Below are positions 1 to 9,586 of a stretch of 64,000 nt of DNA, one piece after another. The notes beneath the pieces were generated by a model. The model worked only from the letters and a program-made list of their open reading frames with translations, did not search any database and was not told the DNA's origin. Location of the stretch: contig NZ_AMZB01000101.1 of NCBI RefSeq assembly GCF_000313755.1, positions 1 to 64,000 of the forward strand. The letters are read 5' to 3'. Positions within the stretch are counted from its first letter, which is position 1. Each line of letters starts with the position of its first letter. The position numbers and the translations under genes are program-made. Source of the DNA: Pseudomonas nitroreducens TX1 (lineage in GTDB: Bacteria > Pseudomonadota > Gammaproteobacteria > Pseudomonadales > Pseudomonadaceae).

Positions 1-28
1 CCTTTAGGGAGAGGGTTAGGGAGAGGGC
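1..28. repeat. Partial copy of the CCCTCTCCC/GGGAGAGGG palindromic repeat
   Basis: The first 28 bases carry AGGGAGAGGG twice and match the right half of the longer elements at 19502-19540 and 27125-27160. The left half lies outside the window. It sits just downstream of the binding-protein gene that ends at 42, the usual intergenic place for REP-type repeats. Confidence 0.6.
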
Positions 29-41
29 AAGCGCAGGCGAA

Positions 42-1133
42 TCAGCTACGCGTGCGGAACGCCGACCACAGCCGGGTGCGCTCGCGTTGCTGCTTCAGGG
101 TCAGCAGTTGTTCGCCGAACAATTTCTGGCGCATGGCCACCGGCGGGTAGATGTCCGGATCGCTGGCGACGTCGGCATTGAGCAGCGGCGTGGCCTTGAG
201 GTTGGCGTTGGCGAAGTACAGGGTGTTGGTCAGCTCGGCGATGGCGTCCGGGCGCAGCATGAAGTCGATGAACGCGCGAGCTTCCTGCGGGTGCGGGGCG
301 TCCACCGGGATGGCCATGGTGTCGAACCAGATCAGCGTGCCTTCCCTGGGAATCCGGTAGATCACCTCGAACGGCTTGTTCGCCTGCCTGGCCTGCGCCG
401 CCCCCATCAGCGCGTCACCGGTATAGGTCAGGGCAACGCACAACGAACCATTGGCCAGGTCATTGATGTGCTTGCCGCTGGCGATGTAGCGCACGTTGGG
501 TTGCAGCTTGCCCAGCAGCTCACGGACCTGGGCGAGGTCGGCCGGATCGGTGCTGTAGGGCGGCTTGCCGAGGTAGTTCAGCGCCACGCTGATGACCTCC
601 TGGGGCGAGTCGATCAGCGAGAGGCCGCAGTCGGCCAGGCGGCTGGCGTATTCGGGCTTGAACAGCAGGTCGAGGCTGTCCAGCGGCGCATCGGGGATGC
701 GCTTGAGCACTTCGTCCTGGTTGATCGCCAGGCCCACGGTGCCCCAGGTATAGGGCACGCCGAAGCGGTTGCCGGGGTCGATGGCGGCGAGTTTCGCCAG
801 CAGTTCCGGGTCGAGGTTGGCGAAGTTCTTCAACTGAGTGTCGTCCACCGGCTGCACGGCCCTGGCCTGAATCGCGCGGGCCAACCCGCTGCTGGCCGGG
901 AACACCACGTCGTAGCCGCTGCGTCCGGTCATCAACTTGCTGTCGAGTACCTCGGCACTGTCGAAGGTGTCGTACTTGACACGGATGCCGGTCTCCTTCT
1001 GGAACCGCTGCAGCGCGTCGGCGCCGACGTAATCCGCCCAGTTGTACAGGTTGAGCACCCGCTCCTGCGCCTGCAGGGGCACGGCCAACGACACGGCCAG
1101 TGCCGCGAGAGTCGCCCGGAAGAACACACGCAT
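42..1133 (-). CDS. Periplasmic polyamine-type ABC transporter substrate-binding protein (PotF-like)
   Basis: A 363-residue exported protein resembling the spermidine/putrescine binding proteins PotD/PotF. It starts with a Sec signal peptide (MRVFFRATLAALAVSLAVPL, cleavage near QAQ) followed by the family's opening VLNLYNWADYVG and later GYDVVFP. PotF-like proteins deliver polyamines to an inner-membrane ABC transporter, but no permease or ATPase genes are adjacent. The ligand is therefore uncertain and may be another amine. The ATG at 1133 was chosen because GAGG lies about 8 bases upstream; an ATG at 1139 is only 2 bases from it. It is divergent from a LysR gene at 1249 with an inverted repeat between them, so that regulator probably controls it. 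The family call is firm and the substrate is not. Confidence 0.85.
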   Translation of the reverse strand: MRVFFRATLAALAVSLAVPLQAQERVLNLYNWADYVGADALQRFQKETGIRVKYDTFDSAEVLDSKLMTGRSGYDVVFPASSGLARAIQARAVQPVDDTQLKNFANLDPELLAKLAAIDPGNRFGVPYTWGTVGLAINQDEVLKRIPDAPLDSLDLLFKPEYASRLADCGLSLIDSPQEVISVALNYLGKPPYSTDPADLAQVRELLGKLQPNVRYIASGKHINDLANGSLCVALTYTGDALMGAAQARQANKPFEVIYRIPREGTLIWFDTMAIPVDAPHPQEARAFIDFMLRPDAIAELTNTLYFANANLKATPLLNADVASDPDIYPPVAMRQKLFGEQLLTLKQQRERTRLWSAFRTRS

Positions 1134-1185
1134 GATCATCGCCTCAAGGTTGTTGTGGTCATGGGGCGAGCATGGGGCGGGCTTT

Positions 1186-1205
1186 ACTTTGCAAAAATAC
1201 AAAGT
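1186..1205. promoter_or_regulatory. Inverted repeat in the divergent potF-like/LysR promoter
   Basis: ACTTTG-N8-CAAAGT forms perfect 6-base arms in an AT-rich patch between the two divergent genes. Position and form fit a LysR-type operator (T-N11-A style). That it binds the adjacent regulator is an inference. Confidence 0.5.
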
Positions 1206-1248
1206 TAATTACTTTGGCATTTCACTCTCACAATGTTTGGTGCCCATC

Positions 1249-2157
1249 ATGCTCAGCCAGTTGCGCGACCTCGACCTGCAGTTGCTGCGCCTCTTCGTCA
1301 CGGTGGTGGAGTGCGGCGGCTTCAGCGCGGCACAGGGCGAACTGGGCTTGAGCCAGCCGAGCATCAGCATCCAGATGGCCAAGCTGGAGACACGCCTGGG
1401 CTACCGCCTGTGCGAGCGCGGCAAGGGCGGCTTCCGCCTGACCCCCAAGGGCGAGCACCTGCTGCAATCGACGCGACGGCTGTTCGTTGCCATCGAGGGA
1501 TTCCGCGACGAGGCGCGCGGCGTTGCCGACAAACTGCTGGGCGAGGTGCGCATCGGCCTGTCGGAAAGCCTGGAAGAGAGCGTGCTGGCGCGTCTGTCCG
1601 ACGCCATCCGGCGCTTCCGTCAACGCAACGAGGCGGTCACCCTCGACCTTCTCACCGCCACGCCCGCAGAACTGGAGCGCCTGCTCCTGCAGGATCGCCT
1701 GCACCTGGCGGTCGGCTACTTCGCCGGCACCCAGGCCGCGCTGGAGCATCACACCCTGTTCGTCGAACCCCAGGGCCTGTATTGCGGCGCCGGTCATCCG
1801 GCCTTCAAGGAAAAGAAGCCGAGCCGCGACTCCCTGGCGGAAGCCGATCAGGTGCTACACCCGTATCGTTTCATCGCCGCCGACGAGCCGCTGCAAACCA
1901 GCCGCAGCAGCGCGCGCTGCGAGCAGGTCGACGGCAGCCTGGCGTTCATCCTCTCCGGCGCGCACATCGGCTACCTGCCCAAGCACGTCGCCCAACCGTG
2001 GATCGAGCGCGGCCAGTTGCGCGAACTGCTGCCGGGCGAGTTGGGCTTCGATGTGGCCTTCAGCCTGACCCGCCACCGCGGCCGCCATCCCGGCGACGCC
2101 GAGCAGGCCTTCGTCAGCGACCTGCTGGCAGCCTTCGACCAGCACGCGGCCGATTGA
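1249..2157 (+). CDS. LysR-family transcriptional regulator
   Basis: A 302-residue LysR-type regulator. The N-terminal winged helix-turn-helix is clear (DLQLLRLFVTVVECGGFSAAQGEL continuing to SQPSISIQMAKLE, residues about 7-45), followed by the co-inducer domain with EVRIGLSE at its start. The ATG at 1249 was chosen because it gives the standard LysR N-terminus (MLSQLRDLDLQ); the frame stays open upstream but that part has no LysR character. It is divergent from the PotF-like gene, so regulation of that gene or of polyamine/amine use is likely. No effector can be read from the sequence. Confidence 0.87.
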   Translation: MLSQLRDLDLQLLRLFVTVVECGGFSAAQGELGLSQPSISIQMAKLETRLGYRLCERGKGGFRLTPKGEHLLQSTRRLFVAIEGFRDEARGVADKLLGEVRIGLSESLEESVLARLSDAIRRFRQRNEAVTLDLLTATPAELERLLLQDRLHLAVGYFAGTQAALEHHTLFVEPQGLYCGAGHPAFKEKKPSRDSLAEADQVLHPYRFIAADEPLQTSRSSARCEQVDGSLAFILSGAHIGYLPKHVAQPWIERGQLRELLPGELGFDVAFSLTRHRGRHPGDAEQAFVSDLLAAFDQHAAD

Positions 2158-2313
2158 CGCAGCAGCGCCACGGGAACCGAGCCCAGTAGGCGCAGTCCCA
2201 CAGCGGCTATCACTTCTTGTGACAGCTCATGCGGCAACGCCCCGGGCCGCACCGGAAGCTTTCCGCTATCATGCCCGCCACGTCCTCCGTCCGCCCATTA
2301 CGTAGTCCGCGAG

Positions 2314-4173
2314 ATGTCCATGCGCCGCCTGCTAACCCTGCTCCTGCTCCTGGTCGCCCTGCCCGCTTCCGCCGGCCTGTTCGACAAACCCGCCGACAAG
2401 GGCGGCTTCGCCGTCACGCAACCGGCCAAGGGCGACTTCCTGCCGGTGGCCGAGGCCTTCCGCGTCAGCGTCGAGGACAGCGACAGCCAGCAGGTGAAGC
2501 TGCGCTTTATCAATGCCGACGGCTACTACCTCTACCAGCACCGCTTCAGCTTCAAGGTCGAGCCCGCCGACAGCGGCGTGAGCGTCGGCGAAGTGAAGCT
2601 GCCGCCAGGCAAGCAGCACCACGACGACTATTTCGGCGATACGGTGGTCTACTACGCCATCACCGACATCGACGTGCCGCTGCTCAATCCGCAGCACAAG
2701 CCCTTCACCCTGGTCGTCAGCTACCAGGGCTGCGCCGACAAGGGCCTGTGCTACGCGCCGGAAACCACCCGCCTGCAGATCGCCGACGGCCAGGCCGCCA
2801 GCGTCGTGACCGGCCCCGCCCCCGCTGCCACCGCGGCCAAGTCCACCGCCTCGGGCAACCCGCTGGCCAGCCTGCTGGGCGACCACGAGCCGGGCAAGAT
2901 CAAGAAACTCGGCCGCGCGCTGGTGATCTTCTTCCTGCTGGGCCTGGCGCTGACCTTCACCCCCTGCGTGCTGCCGATGCTGCCGATCCTCTCCGGCGTG
3001 GTCCTGCGCGGTCGTCCGGGCGGCATGCGCGGCCTGGCGCTGTCGCTGGCCTACGTGCTGCCCATGGCGGCCTGCTACGCGGTCCTCGGCACGCTGATGG
3101 GCCTGTTCGGCGCCAAGCTCAACCTGCAGGCGATGCTGCAGTCGCCCTGGGTGCTGATCCCCTTCGCGGCCTTCTTCGTGGTCTTCGCCATCGCCATGTT
3201 CGGCGTGTTCGAGATGCGCCTTCCGGGCTTCCTGCGCGAGCGCCTGGACAACATGGCGAACAACACCCGCGGCGGTTCGATTGCCGGCGCGGCGACCCTG
3301 GGCGTGCTCTCCAGCCTGCTGGTGTCGCCCTGCGTCACCGCACCGCTGGCCGGCCTGCTGCTCTACATCAGCAGCACCGGCGATGCCGTCGGCGGCGGTC
3401 TGCTGCTGTTCTCCCTGGGCCTGGGCATGGGTACGCCGCTGGTGATCTTCGCCGTCGGCGGCGGCGCGCTGCTGCCCAAGAGCGGCGCCTGGATGAACGG
3501 CGTACGCAACGTCTTCGGCGTGATGCTGCTGGCGGTGGCCATCTGGATGCTCGAGCGCCTGGTCTCCGGGCCGGTAGCCCTGACCCTCTGGGGCACTCTC
3601 GCCGGAGGCGTCGCCCTGGCCATCGGCACCCTTGAACTGGGGCCGAAGCAGCCGCTGCAACGACTCGGCCAACTGCTGGGCCTGATGCTGCTGGTCTACG
3701 CCGTGGCAGCCTGGACCGGTGCCCTGCGCGGCGAATCCGACCCGCTGCACCCGCTGGGCCGCAGCGGCGTCAGCACCCACGCCGGCCCTCCGAGCGCCAC
3801 CCCCGGTGATTGGCAGAACATCACCACCCCGGCGCAGCTCAACGCCGCCCTGGCCAGCGCCCGGGCCGCCGGTCGCCCGGTGCTGCTGGACTGGTACGCC
3901 GACTGGTGCATCAGCTGCAAGATCATCGAGCGCCAGGTGTTGCCGGCGCCGGAAGTCCAGTCACAGCTGCCCGGCTTCGTCCTGCTGCGCTTCGACATGA
4001 CCGCCAGCACCGAGGAACAGCGCGCCCTGCTCGACCGCTACAACCTGTTCGGCCCGCCGGCGCTGCTGTTCTTCTCGCCCAAAGGCGACGAATGGTCGGA
4101 CCTGCGCATCATCGGCGAGACCGACGCCGCCACCCTCGCCGACCGCCTGAAACAGGCTGGCAAGCGTTCCTGA
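2314..4173 (+). CDS. dsbD: Thiol:disulfide interchange protein DsbD
   Basis: A 619-residue inner-membrane protein that carries electrons from cytoplasmic thioredoxin to periplasmic disulfide isomerases and cytochrome c maturation. All three DsbD parts are visible. A signal peptide leads to a periplasmic alpha domain with the cysteine pair CADKGLC (about residues 140 and 146). The polytopic beta domain has FTPCVLP (C218) and LLVSPCVTAPL (C340). The C-terminal thioredoxin-like gamma domain has WCISC (C532/C535). Length matches the family. The first ATG at 2314 is followed by a second at 2320 (MRRLLTLLLLL), which is an equally possible start. It lies upstream of aroQ and accBC, the same order as in P. 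aeruginosa. Confidence 0.95.
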   Translation: MSMRRLLTLLLLLVALPASAGLFDKPADKGGFAVTQPAKGDFLPVAEAFRVSVEDSDSQQVKLRFINADGYYLYQHRFSFKVEPADSGVSVGEVKLPPGKQHHDDYFGDTVVYYAITDIDVPLLNPQHKPFTLVVSYQGCADKGLCYAPETTRLQIADGQAASVVTGPAPAATAAKSTASGNPLASLLGDHEPGKIKKLGRALVIFFLLGLALTFTPCVLPMLPILSGVVLRGRPGGMRGLALSLAYVLPMAACYAVLGTLMGLFGAKLNLQAMLQSPWVLIPFAAFFVVFAIAMFGVFEMRLPGFLRERLDNMANNTRGGSIAGAATLGVLSSLLVSPCVTAPLAGLLLYISSTGDAVGGGLLLFSLGLGMGTPLVIFAVGGGALLPKSGAWMNGVRNVFGVMLLAVAIWMLERLVSGPVALTLWGTLAGGVALAIGTLELGPKQPLQRLGQLLGLMLLVYAVAAWTGALRGESDPLHPLGRSGVSTHAGPPSATPGDWQNITTPAQLNAALASARAAGRPVLLDWYADWCISCKIIERQVLPAPEVQSQLPGFVLLRFDMTASTEEQRALLDRYNLFGPPALLFFSPKGDEWSDLRIIGETDAATLADRLKQAGKRS

Positions 4174-4322
4174 CCACCGTTTGATTGCAATGGTTTTGCC
4201 GCAATCGGCTGGCAACATGCTGACATCTACGGCAAAACCCGCATGACTGGACAGTCACGCCAGCTTTCCGGCATAGTCCCGCCCACTCTTTCCCCGCCAA
4301 GAACAAGGACTACCGCATCCAG

Positions 4323-4766
4323 ATGGCGACCTTACTGGTATTGCACGGGCCCAACCTCAACCTGCTGGGTACCCGCGAGCCCGACAAGTACGGCTCCGTC
4401 ACCCTCGAGCAGATCAACCAGGACCTGGAGCGCCGCGCCCGCGAGGCCGGCCACCACCTGATGCACCTGCAGAGCAACGCCGAGTACGAATTGATCGACC
4501 GGATCCATGCCGCGCGCAACGAAGGCGTGGACTTCATCCTCATCAATCCGGCCGCTTTCACGCATACAAGTGTCGCTCTACGTGACGCATTGCTCGCAGT
4601 GAGCATCCCATTCATCGAAGTGCACCTCTCCAACGTGCACAAACGTGAACCTTTCCGGCATCACTCCTACTTCTCCGACGTGGCGGTAGGGGTGATCTGC
4701 GGTCTGGGCGCCACAGGCTACCGCCTGGCCCTGGAATCCGCCCTTGAACAACTTGAACGCCCGTGA
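4323..4766 (+). CDS. aroQ: 3-dehydroquinate dehydratase, type II
   Basis: A 147-residue enzyme of the shikimate pathway converting 3-dehydroquinate to 3-dehydroshikimate. The type II family signatures are present: [14 protein letters not shown] near the N-terminus with the catalytic Tyr shortly after (DKYGS), [14 protein letters not shown], the [17 protein letters not shown] segment, and [20 protein letters not shown]. Type II enzymes are dodecamers of about 150 residues, which fits. The stop is 24 bases before accB, so it may be co-transcribed with accBC, as in P. aeruginosa. Confidence 0.97.
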   Translation: MATLLVLHGPNLNLLGTREPDKYGSVTLEQINQDLERRAREAGHHLMHLQSNAEYELIDRIHAARNEGVDFILINPAAFTHTSVALRDALLAVSIPFIEVHLSNVHKREPFRHHSYFSDVAVGVICGLGATGYRLALESALEQLERP

Positions 4767-4790
4767 CCTCACCTGGGAGAGCGAACACTG

Positions 4791-5258
4791 ATGGACATCC
4801 GTAAAGTCAAGAAACTGATCGAACTGCTCGAAGAATCCGGTATCGACGAACTGGAGATCAAAGAGGGCGAAGAGTCCGTACGCATCAGCCGTCACAGCAA
4901 GACCGCCGCCCAGCCGATCTACGCTGCCGCCCCGGCCTACGCTCCGGCTCCGGCCGCAGCGCCGGTCGCTGCCGCTGCCGCTGCCGCCCCGGCCGCTGAA
5001 GCCGCTCCGGCTGCGCAGAACCTCGCCGGCGCCGTGCGCTCGCCGATGGTCGGCACCTTCTACCGCGCAGCCTCCCCGACCTCCGCCAACTTCGTCGAAG
5101 TCGGCCAGAGCGTGAAGAAAGGCGACATCCTCTGCATCGTCGAAGCCATGAAGATGATGAACCACATCGAGGCCGAGACCAGCGGCGTGATCGGCCAGAT
5201 CCTCGTGGAGAACGGCCAGCCGGTCGAGTTCGACCAGCCCCTGTTCACCATCGTTTAA
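4791..5258 (+). CDS. accB: Biotin carboxyl carrier protein of acetyl-CoA carboxylase
   Basis: A 155-residue carrier subunit of acetyl-CoA carboxylase, the first committed step of fatty-acid synthesis. The N-terminal [23 protein letters not shown] segment is typical, followed by an Ala/Pro linker (about residues 44-82) and the biotinyl domain. The biotinylated lysine is in EAMKMMN (K121). A ribosome-binding site (GGGAGAG) precedes the ATG. accC follows after 17 bases, so the two form the usual accBC operon and their products work as one carboxylation unit. Confidence 0.97.
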   Translation: MDIRKVKKLIELLEESGIDELEIKEGEESVRISRHSKTAAQPIYAAAPAYAPAPAAAPVAAAAAAAPAAEAAPAAQNLAGAVRSPMVGTFYRAASPTSANFVEVGQSVKKGDILCIVEAMKMMNHIEAETSGVIGQILVENGQPVEFDQPLFTIV

Positions 5259-5275
5259 ACCGCGGGGAACCTGCG

Positions 5276-6625
5276 ATGTTGGAAAAAGTACTGATCGCCA
5301 ACCGCGGCGAAATCGCGCTGCGCATCCTGCGCGCGTGCAAGGAGCTGGGCATCAAGACAGTGGCCGTGCACTCGACCGCCGACCGCGAGCTGATGCACCT
5401 GTCGCTGGCCGACGAAGCGGTCTGCATCGGTCCGGCCCCGGCCGCGCAGTCCTACCTGCACATCCCGGCGATCATCGCCGCGGCCGAGGTCACCGGCGCC
5501 GTGGGTATCCACCCCGGCTACGGCTTCCTCGCCGAGAACGCCGACTTCGCCGAGCAGGTCGAGCGCTCGGGCTTCACCTTCATCGGCCCCAGCGCCGACG
5601 TCATCCGCCTGATGGGTGACAAGGTGTCGGCCAAGGACGCCATGAAGAAAGCCGGTGTGCCGACCGTGCCGGGCTCCGACGGCCCGCTGCCCGAAGACGA
5701 AGAGACCGCACTGGCGATCGCCCGCGAGGTCGGCTACCCGGTGATCATCAAGGCCGCCGGTGGCGGTGGTGGTCGCGGCATGCGCGTGGTGCACCACGAG
5801 GAAGACCTGATCAAGTCCGCCAAGCTGACCCGCACCGAAGCGGGCGCGGCCTTCGGCAACTCGATGGTCTACCTGGAGAAGTTCCTGACCAACCCGCGTC
5901 ACGTGGAAGTCCAGGTCCTCTCCGACGGCCAGGGCAACGCCATCCACCTGGGCGACCGCGACTGCTCCCTGCAGCGTCGTCACCAGAAGGTGCTGGAAGA
6001 AGCCCCAGCCCCCGGCATCGACGAGAAGGCCCGCGCCGAAGTGCTGGCCCGCTGCGTCCAGGCCTGCGTGGAAATCGGCTACCGTGGCGCCGGCACCTTC
6101 GAGTTCCTCTACGAGAACGGCCGCTTCTACTTCATCGAGATGAACACCCGCGTGCAGGTGGAGCATCCGGTGTCGGAGATGGTCACGGGTATCGACATCG
6201 TCAAGGAAATGCTCAGCATCGCCTCGGGCAACAAGCTGTCGATCCGCCAGGAAGACGTGGTCATCCGTGGCCATGCGCTGGAATGCCGGATCAACGCCGA
6301 AGACCCGAAGACCTTCATGCCCAGCCCCGGCAAGGTGAAGCACTTCCACGCACCGGGCGGCAACGGCGTGCGCGTGGATTCGCACCTGTACAGCGGCTAC
6401 GCCGTACCGCCGAACTACGACTCGCTGGTGGGCAAGATCATCACCTACGGCAAGGACCGCGATGAAGCCATGGCGCGCATGCGCAATGCGCTGGACGAGC
6501 TGATTGTCGACGGCATCAAGACCAACACCGAGCTGCACAAGGAGCTGGTCCGCGATAAAGAGTTCTGCAAGGGTGGCGTGAACATCCACTACCTGGAGAA
6601 GAAGCTGGGCATGGACAAGCACTGA
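5276..6625 (+). CDS. accC: Biotin carboxylase subunit of acetyl-CoA carboxylase
   Basis: A 449-residue ATP-grasp enzyme that carboxylates biotin on AccB using bicarbonate and ATP. It opens with [20 protein letters not shown] and contains the glycine-rich ATP loop [14 protein letters not shown] (about residue 159) and the family segment [16 protein letters not shown]. Length matches E. coli AccC. It lies 17 bases after accB and ends just before a strong hairpin at 6650-6679, which closes the accBC transcription unit. Confidence 0.98.
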   Translation: MLEKVLIANRGEIALRILRACKELGIKTVAVHSTADRELMHLSLADEAVCIGPAPAAQSYLHIPAIIAAAEVTGAVGIHPGYGFLAENADFAEQVERSGFTFIGPSADVIRLMGDKVSAKDAMKKAGVPTVPGSDGPLPEDEETALAIAREVGYPVIIKAAGGGGGRGMRVVHHEEDLIKSAKLTRTEAGAAFGNSMVYLEKFLTNPRHVEVQVLSDGQGNAIHLGDRDCSLQRRHQKVLEEAPAPGIDEKARAEVLARCVQACVEIGYRGAGTFEFLYENGRFYFIEMNTRVQVEHPVSEMVTGIDIVKEMLSIASGNKLSIRQEDVVIRGHALECRINAEDPKTFMPSPGKVKHFHAPGGNGVRVDSHLYSGYAVPPNYDSLVGKIITYGKDRDEAMARMRNALDELIVDGIKTNTELHKELVRDKEFCKGGVNIHYLEKKLGMDKH

Positions 6626-6649
6626 GCCTGCCTGCTCCGCCTCGCTCCA

Positions 6650-6679
6650 TCACAAGGGCTGCCTCCGGGCGGCCCTTGT
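6650..6679 (+). terminator. Terminator-like hairpin after accC
   Basis: CACAAGGGC and GCCCTTGTG form a perfect 9-base stem around a GC-rich inner part, 24 bases after the accC stop. There is no long T tract (CTTTG follows), so it may be a weak intrinsic terminator or an RNA-stabilising stem. Confidence 0.6.
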
Positions 6680-6807
6680 GCTTTGCGGCCCCTGCACGCT
6701 GGCATGGCAGGGTGCCGTGCAGTAAGCTTGCCGCCTTTATCTGCGGGCCGCCCAGGCGGCCCGTTGTCTTTTCCAGCGCCATCCCAGCACGATCGAGGTA
6801 CCGCCCC

Positions 6808-7686
6808 ATGCCCTGGCTTCAAGTCCGACTCGCCATCACCCCGGATCAGGCGGAAACCTATGAAGATGCGCTGCTGGAAGTCGGCGCCGTCTCCGTGACC
6901 TTCATGGACGCCGAAGACCAGCCGATCTTCGAGCCGGACCTGGGCACCACCCCGCTGTGGAGCCACACCCACCTGCTCGCGCTGTTCGAGGCCGACACCG
7001 ACGAGACGGCGCTGACCGCCCACCTTTCGCTACTTACCGGCGGCGCACTGCCGGAACACCAGATCGAGCGTATCGAGGACCAGGACTGGGAACGCAGCTG
7101 GATGGACAACTTCAAGCCGATGCGCTTCGGTCGCCGCCTGTGGATCGTCCCCAGTTGGCACGAGGCTCCGGAGCCTGAGGCGGTGAACCTGCTGCTCGAC
7201 CCAGGCCTGGCGTTCGGCACCGGCACCCACCCGACCACCGCGCTGTGCCTGGAGTGGCTCGACGGCCAGGAGCTGGCCGGCCAACAGGTGCTGGATTTCG
7301 GCTGCGGCTCGGGCATCCTCGCCATCGCCGCGCTGCTGCTGGGCGCCGAACAGGCTGTCGGCACCGACATCGACCCGCAGGCGCTGGAAGCCTCTCGCGA
7401 CAATGCCTCGCGCAACGGCATCGACCCGGCGAAATTCCCCGTCTACCTGCCCGCCGATCTGCCCAAGGCACAGGCGGACGTCCTGGTGGCGAACATTCTG
7501 GCCGGTCCGCTGGTCACATTGGCAGAACAGCTCACCGGCCTGGTGAAATCCGGTGGCCTGCTGGCCCTCTCGGGCATCCTCGCCGAGCAGGCCGAGGAAG
7601 TTCGCGCCGCCTATGCCGACGCCTTCGATCTCGACCCGACCGCCGAGCGCGACGGCTGGATCCGCATCAGCGGCCGCCGCCGCTGA
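6808..7686 (+). CDS. prmA: Ribosomal protein L11 methyltransferase
   Basis: A 292-residue S-adenosylmethionine-dependent methyltransferase that trimethylates ribosomal protein L11. It starts [10 protein letters not shown], has the substrate-binding N-terminal domain, the linker with [21 protein letters not shown], and the methyltransferase motif [21 protein letters not shown], followed by [12 protein letters not shown] (motif IV region). The ATG at 6808 gives the normal PrmA N-terminus; the frame is open further upstream without family resemblance. It follows accBC after the 6650 hairpin. Confidence 0.97.
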   Translation: MPWLQVRLAITPDQAETYEDALLEVGAVSVTFMDAEDQPIFEPDLGTTPLWSHTHLLALFEADTDETALTAHLSLLTGGALPEHQIERIEDQDWERSWMDNFKPMRFGRRLWIVPSWHEAPEPEAVNLLLDPGLAFGTGTHPTTALCLEWLDGQELAGQQVLDFGCGSGILAIAALLLGAEQAVGTDIDPQALEASRDNASRNGIDPAKFPVYLPADLPKAQADVLVANILAGPLVTLAEQLTGLVKSGGLLALSGILAEQAEEVRAAYADAFDLDPTAERDGWIRISGRRR

Positions 7687-7745
7687 TGCCCGCCGCACGG
7701 GGCTTGAGTTAGACTAACCGCCAGTTTTTTCCGCCGGACCGCCGC

Positions 7746-9365
7746 ATGAGCGACAGCTTCATCACACAGTGCCCCCATTGCCAGACCCGTTTCCGCGTCA
7801 ACGCGGCGCAACTGGGCGCGGCCAGCGGTGCTGTGCGCTGCGGAACCTGCCTGAAGGTGTTCAGCGCGCCGCAGAACATGGTGGGCGAGCCGTCCCAGGT
7901 TCCCGCACCGACTGTCAGGGCAGCACCGCCGGTCGAAGCCCCAGGACCTATCCCGAACCCCGAGCCGGTCGCGCCACCTGCTCCGCCGAAAGCTCCGCAG
8001 CCCGTCGCAGCGGCGCCGAGTCCCACGCCAGCCTTCACGACCTTCACCCCCGAAAGGCCAGCGGCACCCGCCACCCCCGGCACCGCCACCCTCGGCTGGC
8101 CGCTGGCGCCCCATGCGGCAAGGCATTCCAGCGATGTGGCGGAAAAACCCGCCGTCGTCGAACCCAAGGCGGAAGCGAAACCGGCCCCCGTGGTCGAACC
8201 TGCCCCGGCCACCACGGTGATCGCCCCCGCGGCAACCCTGACCAGCGAGCCGTCCAGGCCCGCTCCCGTGCCGTCGAAAAAAGACGAAACCCTGTGGATT
8301 CACGACGACCTCGACCTGGACAGCCTCAATCTCGACGAGGAACTGGCCAAGCTCGATGAATTCGAACTGTCCCAGGAGTTCCTCAGCATCGATCGCGCCC
8401 CGCGCCCCAGCGAGGCCCTGCAGACCCGTCAGGAAGAAAAGCGCGACCCGCATGACGAACGCTGGGCCGAAGCGCTGCTGGAAGATGAACAGAACGGCGC
8501 CAGCCGGGCATCCCGCCAGGAGCCCAGCCTCGGCCGACTGTCCGCCGACGAGCCCGAGGAGCCGCCCGCCAGCGCACGCCTGGTAGCCGACACGGCTCCC
8601 CAGCCCGAAGAGCCGGAGGACGAACCGGAAGACGAACCACGCATCGATCCAGCGCCCCGGCGCATGGAGCCCTTGCGGGTAGAGACCGACGAGGAAAAGC
8701 TTCCTGCCTTCAGCGCCCGCCGCGACGATGACGAACCCGAAGCGGACGAGGACCAGGACGAAGCTCCGCCGCTGGCCGACCCCCGCGGCGACAACCGCCG
8801 CGCCGAACCCGCCCTGCACGATGGCGGCCTGCACGACCTGAGCGACGAACCCCTGCAGCTCGACTGGCAGAAGCCCAAGCGCCGCTGGGGCCGCCGCCTG
8901 TTCTGGCTGCTGCTGGTATTGCTGGCCCTGGCCGGCCTCGCCGGCCAGTACATCGCCTATCACTTCGACGAACTGGCGCGCCAGGACCAGTACCGCCCCT
9001 GGTTCGCCCAGGCCTGCCCGGAGCTGGGCTGTACCCTGCCCTCCAAGGTCGATGTGGAGCAGATCCGCAGCAGCAACCTGGTGGTGCGCAGCCACCCGGA
9101 CTTCAGCGGCGCACTGGTGGTCGACGCGATCATCTACAACCGCGCCAACTTCTCCCAGCCTTTCCCGCTGCTGGAGATGCGCTTCGCCGACCTGAATGGC
9201 CAACTGATCGCCAGCCGTCGTTTCAAACCCAGCGAATACCTCTCGGGGGAGTTGGCCGGGCAGGACGAGATGCCGCCGCAGACGCCGATCCACATCTCCC
9301 TGGACATCCTCGATCCGGGTCCGAAGGCAGTGAACTACAGCCTGAGCTTCCACTCGCCGGAATGA
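7746..9365 (+). CDS. Zinc-ribbon and DUF3426 membrane protein
   Basis: A 539-residue protein of unknown function. The N-terminus is an MJ0042-type zinc ribbon with two CxxC pairs (CPHCQTRFRV at about residues 10-13 and CGTCLKVF at about 33-36). A long, low-complexity Pro/Ala- and acid-rich stretch runs from about residue 50 to 370, then one transmembrane helix (LFWLLLVLLALAGLAGQYI, about residues 385-403), then a C-terminal DUF3426 domain containing CPELGCTLP. The topology suggests a cytoplasmic zinc ribbon and a periplasmic C-terminal domain. The gene occupies the same prmA-dusB gap in P. aeruginosa. The middle part is likely disordered. Confidence 0.85.
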   Translation: MSDSFITQCPHCQTRFRVNAAQLGAASGAVRCGTCLKVFSAPQNMVGEPSQVPAPTVRAAPPVEAPGPIPNPEPVAPPAPPKAPQPVAAAPSPTPAFTTFTPERPAAPATPGTATLGWPLAPHAARHSSDVAEKPAVVEPKAEAKPAPVVEPAPATTVIAPAATLTSEPSRPAPVPSKKDETLWIHDDLDLDSLNLDEELAKLDEFELSQEFLSIDRAPRPSEALQTRQEEKRDPHDERWAEALLEDEQNGASRASRQEPSLGRLSADEPEEPPASARLVADTAPQPEEPEDEPEDEPRIDPAPRRMEPLRVETDEEKLPAFSARRDDDEPEADEDQDEAPPLADPRGDNRRAEPALHDGGLHDLSDEPLQLDWQKPKRRWGRRLFWLLLVLLALAGLAGQYIAYHFDELARQDQYRPWFAQACPELGCTLPSKVDVEQIRSSNLVVRSHPDFSGALVVDAIIYNRANFSQPFPLLEMRFADLNGQLIASRRFKPSEYLSGELAGQDEMPPQTPIHISLDILDPGPKAVNYSLSFHSPE

Positions 9366-9464
9366 CCCGGCGGGTAGCTCAAAGCGCCTGAGAACGCCAG
9401 CTCCGCTCGTCTTCCTACCTTGAGTGCTAAGCCCGGAGCTGTTCAGAATTTATCCAAATTCGCC

Positions 9465-9493
9465 TTTATCCGGTCATCGAGAGCGGGTATCAT
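9465..9493 (+). promoter_or_regulatory. Possible sigma-70 promoter of dusB-fis
   Basis: TATCAT at 9488-9493 is a good -10 candidate. The only -35 at 17-base spacing is TTTATC, a weak match. It lies in the AT-richer part of the 221-base gap before dusB. Offered with low confidence. Confidence 0.3.
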
Positions 9494-9586
9494 GCCCTCC
9501 CTTTTTTGCTAGCACCGGTGGCAGGCCCCGAAACGCACCCGCGAGTCCCTAACGCGCGGCGCCTCGGTGTTCCCGCCCCATTGACC

